DNA of 64,000 bases from Paenibacillus herberti (GCF_002233675.1 NZ_NMUQ01000002.1:269629-333628), one strand, 5' to 3'. Numbered from the stretch's first letter, positions 1 through 8,417 are shown. Made by a program: numbers and translations. Notes: generated by a model not told the origin, from the sequence alone.

Positions 1-871
1 AACAGGGCGACAGCTCCCGCGCTAGTATTCATGCGCTGCTCCAGCGGCGCTCGGCATTGATCCGCAGGGAAGCCGGTTCGGTTCCGGAGGGTCAGGTTAT
101 AGCAGCCAACATCGATACTTTGTTCCTCACGACGGCTATGAACCATGACTTCAACTTGAGAAGGATCGAGCGTTATATGGTAGCTGCTTGGGAAAGCGGC
201 GCATCCCCCGTCGTGCTGCTGACGAAGGCCGACCTCGTCGAAAACCCCGAGGAGTTGGTACGCCAGGTTCAGGCTACTTCTCCCGGCGTGCCAGTACATG
301 CGGTCAGTGCGCAGGAGAATGAAGGGCTCGACCAATTGCTGCCGTATTTGAAGCCCGGCACGACGATCGCTGTCGCTGGTTCTTCCGGCGTTGGCAAATC
401 CACGCTGCTCAATTGGCTGGCTGGCAGCGAAGAGCAGCGCGTGCAGGGTGTGCGCGGCGGCGACGATCGCGGGCGCACACAACAACGCATCGCGAGCTGT
501 TCCGCCTGCCGGATGGCGCGCTGCTCATAGACACGCCAGGCATGCGCGAGTTGCAACTTTGGGAGCAGGATGGCGGTTCGGACGCGCATGCGGATGCTTT
601 TGCCGACATCGAGGAGTTGGTACAGCGATGCCAGTACCGCGACTGCACGCACGGCAAGCGCGAACATGGTTGCGCGATCAAGTCCGCACTGGCTCGCGGC
701 GAGCTGGATGCCGGCCGCTATGAGAATTATCTCAAGACCGGGCGCGAGCTCGCCCGGATTGCCCGCAAGGAGCAGATTGCGGCGCGCAAAAACCTCACGC
801 CGGCCCAGAACCGGCTGCGCAACAAGCAGGAGCGTCGCTCCGGCAAACACTCCTCGCAAAGCTGGGAGTGA
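1..871 (+). pseudogene. rsgA: RsgA ribosome biogenesis GTPase, 5'-truncated by window edge and frameshifted
   Basis: RsgA is a circularly permuted GTPase that acts in late maturation of the 30S ribosomal subunit. The reading frame is open from base 3 and enters from outside the window. It shows the end of the OB fold, the AANIDTLFL and NHDFNLRRIERY family blocks, and the Walker A GSSGVGKST near base 385. Around base 475 the frame is lost: the expected GRHTTTHREL block reads as GRTQQR in the first frame and resumes as TTHREL one frame over. Adding one C in the run gggcgcacaca restores it. The second half carries DTPGMREL (the G3 motif) and the C-terminal zinc-binding Cys/His cluster (CQYRDCTHGKREHGCAI). 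Either a sequencing or assembly indel or a real disruption would explain this. The gene is usually conserved, so an error is quite possible. The family assignment is secure. Confidence 0.9.
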
Positions 872-973
872 GGCGGGACGCGCTTTCGGCGCAGACGGCT
901 CAGTAGCACACGGAGCGAAGACGCCTCATCCCCCCTTCTAAGCTCAGCACGATTCGTTAGAAGGACAGACATG

Positions 974-1014
974 AAAAAAGCGAGCCCTGCACAATCTGTG
1001 CTTGGCTCGCTTTT
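974..1014. terminator. Bidirectional intrinsic terminator between rsgA and dck
   Basis: A stem AAAAGCGAGCC/GGCTCGCTTTT closes a loop of about 17 nt, with A and T runs on its two sides. It sits between the convergent rsgA (+) and dck (-) genes and can serve both. Confidence 0.85.
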
Positions 1015-1033
1015 GTATTTAATAATAAGCAGT

Positions 1034-1675
1034 CTAGCTCTGGCCGATTACTTTTCCTACGCGGGTCAAGATGTCGGTCGTCGAAGCGGGATCATTCACA
1101 TCATATTCATCGATGTTGAGGCGCAACACCGGACATGCGCTGAACTCGCCAATCCACCGAGCGTACCGAGCATGCATATGCTCCCAATACGAGACATCGG
1201 TTTGGATCTCCATCTCTCTGCCTCGCTCCGTAATCCTTCTAAGGATCGACGGAAGGCTTCCCTCGATGTAGATAAGGACATCGGGATGCGGGAAATATGG
1301 CGTCATAACCATAGCCTCATACAGGCTGGTATACGTTTCATAATCGACCTTGGACATCGTCCCTTGGTCGGCGTGCATTTTGGCAAAGATGCCCGTATCC
1401 TCGTAGATCGAGCGATCCTGCACAAAACCTCCACCCAGCTCGAACATCTTCTTCTGTTCCTTGAAGCGCTCCGCCAGGAAATAGATTTGTAAATGGAAGC
1501 TCCATCTCTCGAAATCGTGATAAAACTTGTCCAAATAAGGGTTGTAGTCAACCTGCTCCAGCGACGTGCGGAAGCCCAAACGCTGTGCCAGTGCAGAGGT
1601 TAGAGTCGACTTGCCGACACCTACCGTTCCGGCGATTGTGATGACCGCATTGTCGGGAATGCCGAATGGGTTCAT
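1034..1675 (-). CDS. dck: Deoxyadenosine/deoxycytidine kinase
   Basis: This is a deoxynucleoside kinase of the dCK/dGK family. It phosphorylates deoxyadenosine and deoxycytidine for nucleotide salvage in the cytosol. The 213-residue product has the P-loop GTVGVGKST at residues 16-24, the DRS motif at 87-89 and an Arg-rich lid (RITERGRE) near residue 150. A GTG lies four codons upstream, but the GGAG ribosome site sits directly against it, so the ATG at 1675 was chosen. That ATG overlaps the TGA of the upstream kinase gene as ATGA, which implies translational coupling. The paired dgk-dck arrangement is the same as in Bacillus subtilis. The split of substrates between the two genes is inferred from DRS here and DYH in the neighbour. 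Confidence 0.92.
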   Translation of the reverse strand: MNPFGIPDNAVITIAGTVGVGKSTLTSALAQRLGFRTSLEQVDYNPYLDKFYHDFERWSFHLQIYFLAERFKEQKKMFELGGGFVQDRSIYEDTGIFAKMHADQGTMSKVDYETYTSLYEAMVMTPYFPHPDVLIYIEGSLPSILRRITERGREMEIQTDVSYWEHMHARYARWIGEFSACPVLRLNIDEYDVNDPASTTDILTRVGKVIGQS

Positions 1676-2298
1676 TGTGATAAGCACTCCTTTACGCGGT
1701 GAACGATCTGCCCAAAATGCTCCGGATTGGCAACAAAATCGACCTCGTTCCCATTAATCGTGATAATCGTGGTAGACGGCTCACGTTCCGCCAGGGAAGT
1801 CATTGCCGCATCATAATCCTGAATTAGTTGCTGCAGGTAATCTGCGGATATGTCCTCCTCGAACGAACGGCCCCGCTTGGCGATCCTCTCCAGCAGAACC
1901 TCCAGATCGGCGCGGATGTACAAAATGAGATTCGGCTTGGGCAGATCATCCGTCAGCACATGGTAGATGTGGCGGTATTTGTCCCGCTTGATTCCTTTTA
2001 ACGTGCGCTCGCTGAATATCAGGTTTTTGTAGATATGATAATCCGAGATGATCGACTGGCCTTGGGTGAGCTTTGGAATGACGGCATCCTCAAGCTGCTT
2101 GTATCGGTTGCACAGAAAGAACATCTCTAGTTGAAAGCTCCAGTCGTCCATGTCCTGATAGAACTTATCAAGAAAAGGATTCTCCTCCACAATTTCTTTG
2201 ACCAACGGAAGCTGAAGCTCGTCCGCCAGCATGGAGGCTAGCGTCGTTTTGCCAGCCCCGATCGGGCCTTCGACGGCAATGTATGGTGCGTGGTTCAT
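1672..2298 (-). CDS. dgk: Deoxyguanosine kinase
   Basis: First gene of the two-gene deoxynucleoside salvage operon. The 208-residue protein has the P-loop GPIGAGKTT at residues 11-19 and DYH at 86-88 where its partner has DRS, the pattern seen in bacterial deoxyguanosine kinases. The ATG at 2298 was chosen because a GAGGGGG ribosome site precedes it and the homologous region starts there. The frame stays open for another 45 codons upstream into a terminator, which is not coding. Its stop overlaps the dck start by four bases. Confidence 0.92.
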   Translation of the reverse strand: MNHAPYIAVEGPIGAGKTTLASMLADELQLPLVKEIVEENPFLDKFYQDMDDWSFQLEMFFLCNRYKQLEDAVIPKLTQGQSIISDYHIYKNLIFSERTLKGIKRDKYRHIYHVLTDDLPKPNLILYIRADLEVLLERIAKRGRSFEEDISADYLQQLIQDYDAAMTSLAEREPSTTIITINGNEVDFVANPEHFGQIVHRVKECLSQ

Positions 2299-2431
2299 CG
2301 TTGTTGCTATCCCCCTCAGATACGGTCCATGAGAAAAAATGACCTTCCCATTATAGCCGCTCCGGCGGCAAAGGAGAACGGGGAAATTCGACCGGTAAGC
2401 TCCCACCTGGCGTTCGCTTTGCGAAGCAGAC

Positions 2432-2478
2432 AAAAAAGCCGTCCCTGAGCTATGTCCTGCATAGCTCAGGGACGGCTT
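2432..2478 (-). terminator. Terminator of the flavodoxin operon
   Basis: A perfect 19-bp stem (2436-2454 with 2460-2478, loop TCCTG) is followed on the minus strand by six T. It lies just after the flavodoxin stop and just before the dgk start. Confidence 0.9.
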
Positions 2479-2499
2479 CGCGAATCAATCAACGTCGAT

Positions 2500-2952
2500 T
2501 CAAGCAACCGGAGCAGGCATCGCGGCCATTTGTCGGCCTAAAGCGCGCAGCTCTTCTTTTTCAACATCCGTAGGATTGAACTCCACCTTGAAGCCCGGCG
2601 CAATCACCGTCGCTCCGCGCTCCTTAAGCTTAGTCTCAACCTGATCCACCGCTCCGCAGTAAATATCATACGAAGTATCACCAGAGCCAAACGCAGCCGC
2701 AGCCCGCCCCTCCAGGTTCACTGCGTCCATTCCTTCATAGAAATCCAGGAATTCATCCGGCAGATCGCCTTCTCCCCATGTATAGGCTCCAATCAGAATG
2801 CCCTCATACTGCTCCAGCTCGGAAGCTTCGACATCCATAATGTCGCGAATGACCGCCTGCGCCCCCACCTCGCGTACGCCCTCGGCGATCGCATCCGCCA
2901 TTTCTTCCGTGTTGCCGGTCATGCTGCAGCATACAATAATGATTTTATCCAT
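2500..2952 (-). CDS. Flavodoxin, short chain
   Basis: A 150-residue FMN-binding electron carrier. The FMN phosphate loop SMTGNTEEMA is at residues 10-19, the aromatic loop GAYTWGEGDLPDE is near residue 55, and the GSGDTSYD segment near 90 is typical of short-chain flavodoxins. It is the last gene before a strong terminator and lies about 30 bp behind the propeller-like gene, so the two probably share a transcript. The only promoter found upstream carries two Fur boxes. This fits the well-known replacement of ferredoxin by flavodoxin when iron is scarce. Confidence 0.93.
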   Translation of the reverse strand: MDKIIIVCCSMTGNTEEMADAIAEGVREVGAQAVIRDIMDVEASELEQYEGILIGAYTWGEGDLPDEFLDFYEGMDAVNLEGRAAAAFGSGDTSYDIYCGAVDQVETKLKERGATVIAPGFKVEFNPTDVEKEELRALGRQMAAMPAPVA

Positions 2953-2982
2953 ATTTCTCTGCCACTCCTCTTCTCGGATGGT

Positions 2983-3801
2983 TCAACCTACCGGCACGCC
3001 GTCGATCTGACGGATACCCTCATACAATGTAGCCAAATACATCTGTTCACCGCGTACGTCCACATCCGTTACCGGTCCGCAGGCATCAACGGAGCGCATA
3101 GCCAACCTGCCGCCAAACCAGCAAAGCCGATATAAACCACGGTCAGTACAAAGCAGTAATTGCTTGCCGCGCACAACGACCGAGAACAGAAACAGTCCTT
3201 TATAACGGAATCGCTCAAAGCCTTTCTGCGGATTGCCAACTACAAGTTCACCGTGCTCACTCACGCCGATTAGCTGACCGTTATAGATCGCAAGACTGGT
3301 AACGCCAGTGCCCAGGTCGAACTCCATCCAAGCGGAGCTGAAGCGGTCGTAAAGCGCCAATCCCTTTTCACAGCCTAGGATGAGGTATTGCGGAACGTTC
3401 AGAATGTCGTAAACCTTGCGGTCCGGAAATGCTGCCATTCCCCAAGATGCGCCATGAGAGCACCACAACCCATGCGACGTGCAAGCGTAGAGACAGCCGC
3501 CTTCGGCACGGAACTGGAAGCAAGGCAGCTCTAGCTCCTCCTGTTCCCACTGCTCTCCATCGTATGAAATGAGACCTTCGCTCGTACAGGCGTACAACGT
3601 TTCTCCGGCCATTACGAGCCGGTTGACGGTATGACCTTCCTGTTCCGGCGCACTAATTCTCACCCATTCGCCTTCCAAGCGGCGGCTGTAGATGCCGGAT
3701 CCCATCGTTGCGGCATAAAGCGTTTCGCTGCCCGCCAGCACCGATGAGCAAGACAACGGCTCCCGAGCTTCCCTCGTGCTCGCCGCGTGTTCGGTCGACA
3801 T
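2983..3801 (-). CDS. Propeller-like protein of unknown function, co-transcribed with flavodoxin
   Basis: A 272-residue protein that I do not recognise by name. It is built of repeated segments of about 40 residues with the pattern 'LYACTSxGL' (LYAATMGSGIY, LYACTSEGLISY, LYACTSHGLWC, LLLCTDRGLYRL, MYLATLYEGI), as in WD-like or two-component-sensor beta-propellers. There is no signal peptide or membrane segment, so it is probably cytosolic. The ATG at 3801 is preceded by AAGGGGGA at a good distance. The frame is open for 17 more codons upstream without a ribosome site. It lies between the Fur-boxed promoter and flavodoxin, so an iron-limitation role is inferred from context only. Confidence 0.75.
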   Translation of the reverse strand: MSTEHAASTREAREPLSCSSVLAGSETLYAATMGSGIYSRRLEGEWVRISAPEQEGHTVNRLVMAGETLYACTSEGLISYDGEQWEQEELELPCFQFRAEGGCLYACTSHGLWCSHGASWGMAAFPDRKVYDILNVPQYLILGCEKGLALYDRFSSAWMEFDLGTGVTSLAIYNGQLIGVSEHGELVVGNPQKGFERFRYKGLFLFSVVVRGKQLLLCTDRGLYRLCWFGGRLAMRSVDACGPVTDVDVRGEQMYLATLYEGIRQIDGVPVG

Positions 3802-3985
3802 TGCTGCTTCCCCCTTCTTACTCGTTCCTGCAGATTGCTGCTGATATGGCACGCATACGGCAACACAGCGTTCCCGGCTGTAGGATGTTGCGTGAAAAGT
3901 TTATTGGAATATTGCTAATGTTATTAGTGTTATAAGTACTGTCGAAGAGCATCGAATAGATGAATCCGCGTCGCTCAACCTAGTG

Positions 3986-4041
3986 TGATAATGATTCTCA
4001 ATTTCAAGTATTATGATAAACATTCTCAATTGAGATGTCAA
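3986..4041 (-). promoter_or_regulatory. Fur-controlled sigma-A promoter of the flavodoxin operon
   Basis: On the minus strand TTGACA (4036-4041) and TATCAT (4013-4018) are separated by 17 bp, a near-consensus vegetative promoter. Two 7-1-7 Fur boxes lie on it: TGATAAACATTCTCA at 4014-4028 covers the -10, and TGATAATGATTCTCA at 3986-4000 lies just past the start point. Both differ from the Bacillus consensus TGATAATNATTATCA at only one or two positions. The predicted leader to the first gene is about 200 nt. Confidence 0.8.
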
Positions 4042-4063
4042 TGCTATCCTTTATATCGCAAAC

Positions 4064-4146
4064 ACCGTAGAAATTAACTGAATTTCATCAATAGGATCCG
4101 CTGCGCGAACCGATCCTTTTTCCGGCCGCTGCGGGCCGGGTTTTTC
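4064..4146 (+). ncRNA. Candidate small RNA divergent from the Fur-boxed promoter
   Basis: A plus-strand terminator (stem CCGGCC/GGCCGG at 4122-4139, then GTTTTTC) has no plus-strand gene in front of it. On the minus strand the same hairpin is followed by A residues, so it does not serve the gene ending at 4176. A second small stem (GGATC/GATCC) precedes it. A weak promoter, TTGAGA (4030-4035), 16 bp, TATATC (4052-4057), begins two bases past a Fur box and would give an RNA of about 80 nt. Existence, start and iron control are all inference. Confidence 0.3.
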
Positions 4147-4175
4147 AGTGGGATCCCATAGATGAAGGAATTAAG

Positions 4176-4724
4176 TTACCGACGCAGCTCCAGCGAGACC
4201 GCCACTCCACCATCACGAAATTCGACCGAGCGAATGCCAACCAGCGGCGGCAAAAGATCGCCTACGGGAATCGTCATCGGTTCCAGCAGCGAGTCCGGCA
4301 GATCGAGCCCCCTCAGCTTAAGTCCCGCGGGGGTAGCAATCAGATTCGGGGCTCGCCATTCCAACTGATATTTTGCCTGTAGGCCGAAATCCAATAGATC
4401 CCGGTAGCGCCCATTAATATCAGCCGTGAGCAAGCCGCCCTGCAGGCCAAACTTCGCTCCATCTACCCGGAATTCCGGCGTCACTTGGGGCTTATCGGAG
4501 AGCTCGGAGCGAGCCAGATTATTGATGTCCTCACCGCTAAGAAACAGCTCCGCTTTGCCGGAGCGGATCATCCCTTGAACCTTGCCGACCAGATCAAGTG
4601 GAGCGTGATCGAGCGTAAGCTCCTGCTGCGGCCGGACATACCAGATCGCTCCGGCTGTGGCCAAGCCTGCCAGAATAACGAGTGTGAGCAGCAGGCCGAA
4701 CAATCTTTTCACGAATTTTCCCAT
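4176..4724 (-). CDS. Membrane-anchored extracytoplasmic protein of unknown function
   Basis: A 182-residue protein with one N-terminal membrane segment at about residues 8-29 (LFGLLLTLVILAGLATAGAI) and a beta-rich outer domain. It contains a helix-like LSGEDINNLARSEL stretch and several IxGRYRDLL/LxLRGLDLP strands. The architecture resembles DUF2140/YpmS-like proteins, but I cannot make that assignment firmly. The ATG at 4724 has a GGGAGAG ribosome site. The frame runs open 62 codons further upstream, into the ilvA promoter region, and this is not credible as coding. It is transcribed divergently from ilvA. Confidence 0.75.
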   Translation of the reverse strand: MGKFVKRLFGLLLTLVILAGLATAGAIWYVRPQQELTLDHAPLDLVGKVQGMIRSGKAELFLSGEDINNLARSELSDKPQVTPEFRVDGAKFGLQGGLLTADINGRYRDLLDFGLQAKYQLEWRAPNLIATPAGLKLRGLDLPDSLLEPMTIPVGDLLPPLVGIRSVEFRDGGVAVSLELRR

Positions 4725-4824
4725 GTCAGCTCTCCCTTTTTCTATATAAATGACAGCATCTTCTACAGGAACGTCCGTCCACCAGCACGCTGGGCACGAA
4801 CTGCTCCGCTGCTCCGCCTCGCCA

Positions 4825-4853
4825 TTGACAAAGCCCGATGCGGGGGGTATAAC
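4825..4853 (+). promoter_or_regulatory. sigma-A promoter of ilvA
   Basis: TTGACA (4825-4830) and TATAAC (4848-4853) are spaced by exactly 17 bp, about 45 bp before the ilvA start. The short leader leaves no room for a T-box or a long attenuator. Confidence 0.8.
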
Positions 4854-4896
4854 AAAACACATCATCTCATGTACCGGAAAGGAAGAGAAGAAGCGA

Positions 4897-6207
4897 ATGA
4901 ACTCCAGCACCCCTTCCCCACAAGACCCAATTCACGTGCCTGCCCAAAGCCATGAGCCTATTGTCAGGATTCCGCTGGAGGAGATCATGCATGCGCAAAT
5001 GACGCTTAATGAGGTCATTACCCGCACCCCGCTCCAGCATAATCGCGTGCTTTCGGGCCGTTATAACTGTAATGTTCTGCTCAAGCGGGAGGATCTTCAG
5101 GTGGTCCGCTCCTTTAAGATTCGCGGCGCTTATCACCGTATCCGCACCTTGCCTCCAGAAGAGCTTGTCAAAGGGGTTGTCTGTGCCAGCGCCGGCAACC
5201 ATGCCCAAGGTGTGGCCTACTCCTGTCAGACGCTCGGCATTCGCGGAAAGATTTTCATGCCTAGCACGACGCCACGTCAAAAGGTGACGCAGGTGGAGTT
5301 TTTTGGCGGCAGCCAGGTGGACATTGTACTCATTGGCGACACGTATGACGATGCCTACGCGGAAGCAGTCAAACAATGCGAGCGCTCTGGCGCCGCCTTC
5401 ATCCATCCGTTCGACGACCCGGCCATCATCGCTGGAAACGGCACAGTTGGCAAAGAAATCATGGATGCAACCGACACCTTACCAGACTACGTGTTCGTTA
5501 CTGTCGGTGGAGGTGGTCTGGCCGCAGGCGTCGCTTCCTATATTAAAGCTGTTTCGCCGCGTACCCGCATTATCGGCGTAGAGCCAGAGGGAGCTGCCTC
5601 GCTGGAAATGTCGCTGCGCGCCGGAAAAGTGACGCCGCTTGATACGATCGACAAGTTCGTCGACGGCGCAGCAGTCAAACGCATTGGCGATTTGACCTTT
5701 GCCATCTGCCGCGAACTGCTCGACGATGTTGTGCTTGTGCCGGAAGGCAAAGCATGTACAACACTGCTGAGCCTGTACAACGAAAATGCAATCGTTGCCG
5801 AGCCGGCCGGTGCGCTTGCGGTGGCCGCCCTGGATTTGTATCGCGAAGAGATAGAGGGCAAAACAGTCGTTTGCATCATCAGCGGAGGCAACAACGATGT
5901 CGATCGGATGCAGGAAATGAAAGAGCGCTCCCTCATTTATGAGGGGTTGAAGCATTATTTTACCGTCAACTTCCCTCAGCGTACGGGCGCGCTTCGTGAG
6001 TTTTTGGACGAGGTGCTCGGTCCGAACGACGACATCGTTCGGTTCGAGTACACCAAAACGCATAACAAGGAGAACGGTCCCGCACTCGTCGGCATCGAGC
6101 TGAAGTACCGCGAGGACTACAGCGGCTTGATCGGCCGCATGAAGGCCAGAGGTTATCAGTTCGTCGAGCTGAACAAGGACCCAGTGTTGTTTGATCTGTT
6201 GATTTGA
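4897..6207 (+). CDS. ilvA: Threonine dehydratase (L-threonine ammonia-lyase)
   Basis: A PLP enzyme that deaminates threonine to 2-oxobutanoate, the first committed step of isoleucine synthesis. The 436-residue product has the PLP lysine in VRSFKIRGAYHR (K74), the SAGNHAQG loop that binds the substrate carboxylate, and the phosphate-cradling GGGGLAAG near residue 205. Residues from about 345 form the short single ACT-like regulatory domain (LKHYFTVNFPQRTGALREF), as in the Bacillus enzyme and unlike the two-domain E. coli enzyme. The ATG at 4897 follows GGAAGAGAAGAAG. The frame stays open for 49 codons upstream, but these cover the promoter. It is monocistronic and followed by a repeat array. 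Confidence 0.95.
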   Translation: MNSSTPSPQDPIHVPAQSHEPIVRIPLEEIMHAQMTLNEVITRTPLQHNRVLSGRYNCNVLLKREDLQVVRSFKIRGAYHRIRTLPPEELVKGVVCASAGNHAQGVAYSCQTLGIRGKIFMPSTTPRQKVTQVEFFGGSQVDIVLIGDTYDDAYAEAVKQCERSGAAFIHPFDDPAIIAGNGTVGKEIMDATDTLPDYVFVTVGGGGLAAGVASYIKAVSPRTRIIGVEPEGAASLEMSLRAGKVTPLDTIDKFVDGAAVKRIGDLTFAICRELLDDVVLVPEGKACTTLLSLYNENAIVAEPAGALAVAALDLYREEIEGKTVVCIISGGNNDVDRMQEMKERSLIYEGLKHYFTVNFPQRTGALREFLDEVLGPNDDIVRFEYTKTHNKENGPALVGIELKYREDYSGLIGRMKARGYQFVELNKDPVLFDLLI

Positions 6208-6238
6208 TGGATTTGAAGGGTTAGTGCGGATTGCCGCG

Positions 6239-6708
6239 CTCGTACGCGAGTGATCTGGCGAGCTTGTATGCGAGTGATCTAGTATGCGAGTGATCTGGCG
6301 AGCTTGTACGCGAGTGTTCTAGCGAGCTCGTACGCGAGTGATCTGGCGAGCTTGTACGCGAGTGATCTTGTATGCGAGTGATCTAGCGAGCTCGTACGCG
6401 AGTGATCTGGCGAGCTTGTACGCGAGTGATCTAGCGAGCTCGTACGCGAGTGATCTGGCGAGCTTGTACGCGAGTGATCTAGCGAGCTCGTACGCGAGTG
6501 ATCTTGTATGCGAGTGATCTAGTCAGCTTGTATGTGAGTGATCTAGTCAGCTTGTATGTGAGTGATCTAGTCAGCTTGTATGTGAGTGATCTAGTCAGCT
6601 TGTACGCGAGTGATCTGGCGAGCTCGTACGCGAGTGATCTAGCGAGCTCGTACGCGAGTGATCTATTCAGCTTGTATGTGAGTGATCTAGTCAGCTTGTA
6701 CGCCAAAT
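6239..6708 (+). repeat. 24-bp tandem repeat array downstream of ilvA
   Basis: About 19-20 imperfect copies of a 24-bp unit built from 'GAGCTCGTACGCGAGTGATC' plus 4 bp. Several shortened units of about 16 bp (GTATGCGAGTGATCTA) lie in the first half. Each unit contains a small palindrome CTCGTACGCGAG or its variant with CTTGTA. Because 24 is divisible by 3, short frames stay open on both strands, but they lack ribosome sites and encode only the repeat. The array lies between the ilvA stop and its terminator, so it is probably transcribed as 3' UTR. Confidence 0.9.
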
Positions 6709-6733
6709 AAAGAGGCTCGTTGCTCAAAGCTTA

Positions 6734-6775
6734 ATGCCCGCTCTCCGAACCCTCGGAAGCGGGCATCTCTATTTC
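6734..6775 (+). terminator. Terminator after ilvA and the 24-bp array
   Basis: A stem ATGCCCGCT/AGCGGGCAT, with an inner TCCGA/TCGGA pair, is followed by the T-rich CTCTATTTC. Confidence 0.75.
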
Positions 6776-6790
6776 CGGGACGGGGCAAGA

Positions 6791-7682
6791 CTCAAGTAAC
6801 TTCGACTTCTTCCTTGGCTCGTCAGGGCCACTTTTGACGCGCTCAAGTAGCTTTGACTACTTGCTTTGGCTCGGCGGAGCCGCTTTCGGCGCGCTCAAGT
6901 AGCTTTGACTACTTGATTGGCTCATCGAGGCCGCTTTAGGCGCGCTCAAGTAGCTTTGACTACTTGATTGGCTCATCGAGGCCGCTTTAGGCGCGCTCAA
7001 GTAACTTTGACTACTTGATGAGCTCGATGGAGCCGCTTTAGGCGCGCTCAAGTAGCTTTGACTACTTGATTGGCTCGGCGGAGCCGCTTTCCGCGCGCTC
7101 AAGTAGCTTTGACTACTTGATTGGCTCATCGAGGCCGCTTTAGGCGCGCTCAAGTAACTTTGACTACTTGATGAGCTCGATGGAGCCGCTTTCGGCGCGC
7201 TCAAGTAGCTTTGACTACTTGATTGGCTCGGCGGAGCCGCTTTCGACGCGCTCAAGTAGCTTTGACTACTTGATTGGCTCGTCAGGACCGATTACGACGC
7301 GCTCAAGTAGCTTTGACTACTTGATTGGCTCATCGAGGCCGCTTTAAGCGCGCTCAAGTAACTTTGACTACTTGATGAGCTCGATGGAGCCGCTTTAGGC
7401 GCGCTCAAGTAACTTTGACTACTTGATGAGCTCGATGGAGCCGCTTTCGACGCGCTCAAGTAGCTTTGACTACTTGATTGGCTCGGCGGAGCCGCTTTCA
7501 GCGCTCTCAAGTAGCTTTGACTACTTGATGAGCTCGATGGAGCCGCTTTCGGCGCGCTCAAGTAGCTTTGACTACTTGATTGGCTCGATGGAGCCGCTTT
7601 CGGCGCGCTCAAGTAGCTCTGACTACTTGATTGGCCCGTCGGAGCCACTTTTGACTCGCTCAAGTAGCTTTGACTACTCGGT
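6791..7682. repeat. Array 1 of the two-hairpin repeat family (18 units of about 51 bp)
   Basis: Eighteen head-to-tail units, most exactly 51 bp and one 52 bp. Each unit starts CTCAAGTAGCTTTGACTACT, in which AAGTAG and CTACTT pair around a six-base loop. A second hairpin follows, GGCTC...GAGCC in several forms (GGCTCGGCGGAGCC, GGCTCATCGAGGCC, GAGCTCGATGGAGCC). Units differ at scattered bases and fall into alternating subtypes, which suggests block duplication. The minus-strand frame is open over much of the array as a 17-residue Ser/Ala-rich repeat, but it has no ribosome site and is broken near 7283 (GTCGTAATC). The array lies between the ilvA terminator and the 3' end of the nuclease-like gene. 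Confidence 0.95.
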
Positions 7683-7708
7683 CTGATTATCAGCAACGCT
7701 TCTCCCAA

Positions 7709-8389
7709 TCAATTTCTATCCAACATACTCTGATTATAAATGTATCTACAAACTCGAGAGCCATTGGATATCGCTTTTATTTTCCCAACCAACGATAATT
7801 TCCTTAGGTATTTGATTGCTGTCTTTTCATGGATACCTACTTCTTTCGCTACTTTGTAAGGATAAATCGCAGTACTTTGTTGCCTAATGTAGTTGAGCAA
7901 ATTAGATTCAATTTTAGACACATTTGCTTTTTCTTGATTCGTTGCCAAATAGGGCTGTAATAAGTTTTTCATCATGGATCGAATCAGTTGAGGCTCGTGG
8001 TTGAGTGTATCGTAGGGAATGGAGATGTTACGGTAACCAAGTGTTTGCAAATAAAGCTCTCTCATAAGTTCCCGGCTATATTTTGTACGATCCGTCTGCT
8101 GCACATGGGGGCCATAGCCTTTCACATCAATGTTAAATCGGTGGATGCCGGCCAACCATACAAAGTCCAAGTAACAAGGAGCCCCTCTCCAGTCGACTAT
8201 CTCGTACTCGGGATGAAGATTGTCAAAGTTGCCGAACAGGGGCCACCAAACCTCACGTAGAAAAAGGATCTCACCATGGGAATGCCCTCTTCTGAGCCGG
8301 TCCCTCCTTTCCCCTTTGCGAGCTTTAAGATGTTGGTTAAGCCATTTTTCATGAGCTTGATCGAATCCGCTGAAATCAATAGCTTTCAT
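7709..8389 (-). CDS. Putative PD-(D/E)XK nuclease with C-terminal winged-helix domain
   Basis: A 226-residue protein. Residues about 35-130 have the order of a PD-(D/E)XK nuclease core: an N-terminal Glu (GEILFLREVWWPLF), YLDFVW, then the DxK motif in RFNIDVKGYG. A basic helix (TKYSRELMRELYLQTLGYR) follows, as in DUF559/Vsr-like endonucleases. Residues about 165-220 look like a winged helix (YPYKVAKEVGIHEKTAIKYLRKLSLVGKI). No restriction methylase or other partner lies nearby. The ATG at 8389 follows AAGGAG with a 9-base gap. The gene is preceded by a promoter, a leader peptide and an attenuator, and it ends about 26 bp from the 51-bp repeat array. The nuclease call is from motif pattern only and is not certain. 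Confidence 0.6.
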   Translation of the reverse strand: MKAIDFSGFDQAHEKWLNQHLKARKGERRDRLRRGHSHGEILFLREVWWPLFGNFDNLHPEYEIVDWRGAPCYLDFVWLAGIHRFNIDVKGYGPHVQQTDRTKYSRELMRELYLQTLGYRNISIPYDTLNHEPQLIRSMMKNLLQPYLATNQEKANVSKIESNLLNYIRQQSTAIYPYKVAKEVGIHEKTAIKYLRKLSLVGKIKAISNGSRVCRYIYNQSMLDRN

Positions 8390-8417
8390 AGTCCACCACT
8401 CCTTCTCACTCACTGAT

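Noticed and set aside
4854..4896. T-box or leader attenuator for ilvA
   Set aside because: The promoter lies only about 45 bp before the start codon, leaving no space for one.
5479..6063. A 194-codon minus-strand frame inside ilvA
   Set aside because: Antisense shadow of the conserved PLP enzyme, without a ribosome site or recognisable motifs.
6791..7682. Resemblance to a CRISPR array
   Set aside because: The units are contiguous tandem repeats whose whole length is repeated. There are no unique spacers and no cas genes. The same holds for 63718-64000 and 6239-6708.
6857..7708. Open frames for a 17-residue Ser/Ala-rich repeat protein on the minus strand
   Set aside because: They stay open because 51 is divisible by 3. 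There is no ribosome site, a stop interrupts the array near 7283, and one unit is 52 bp.
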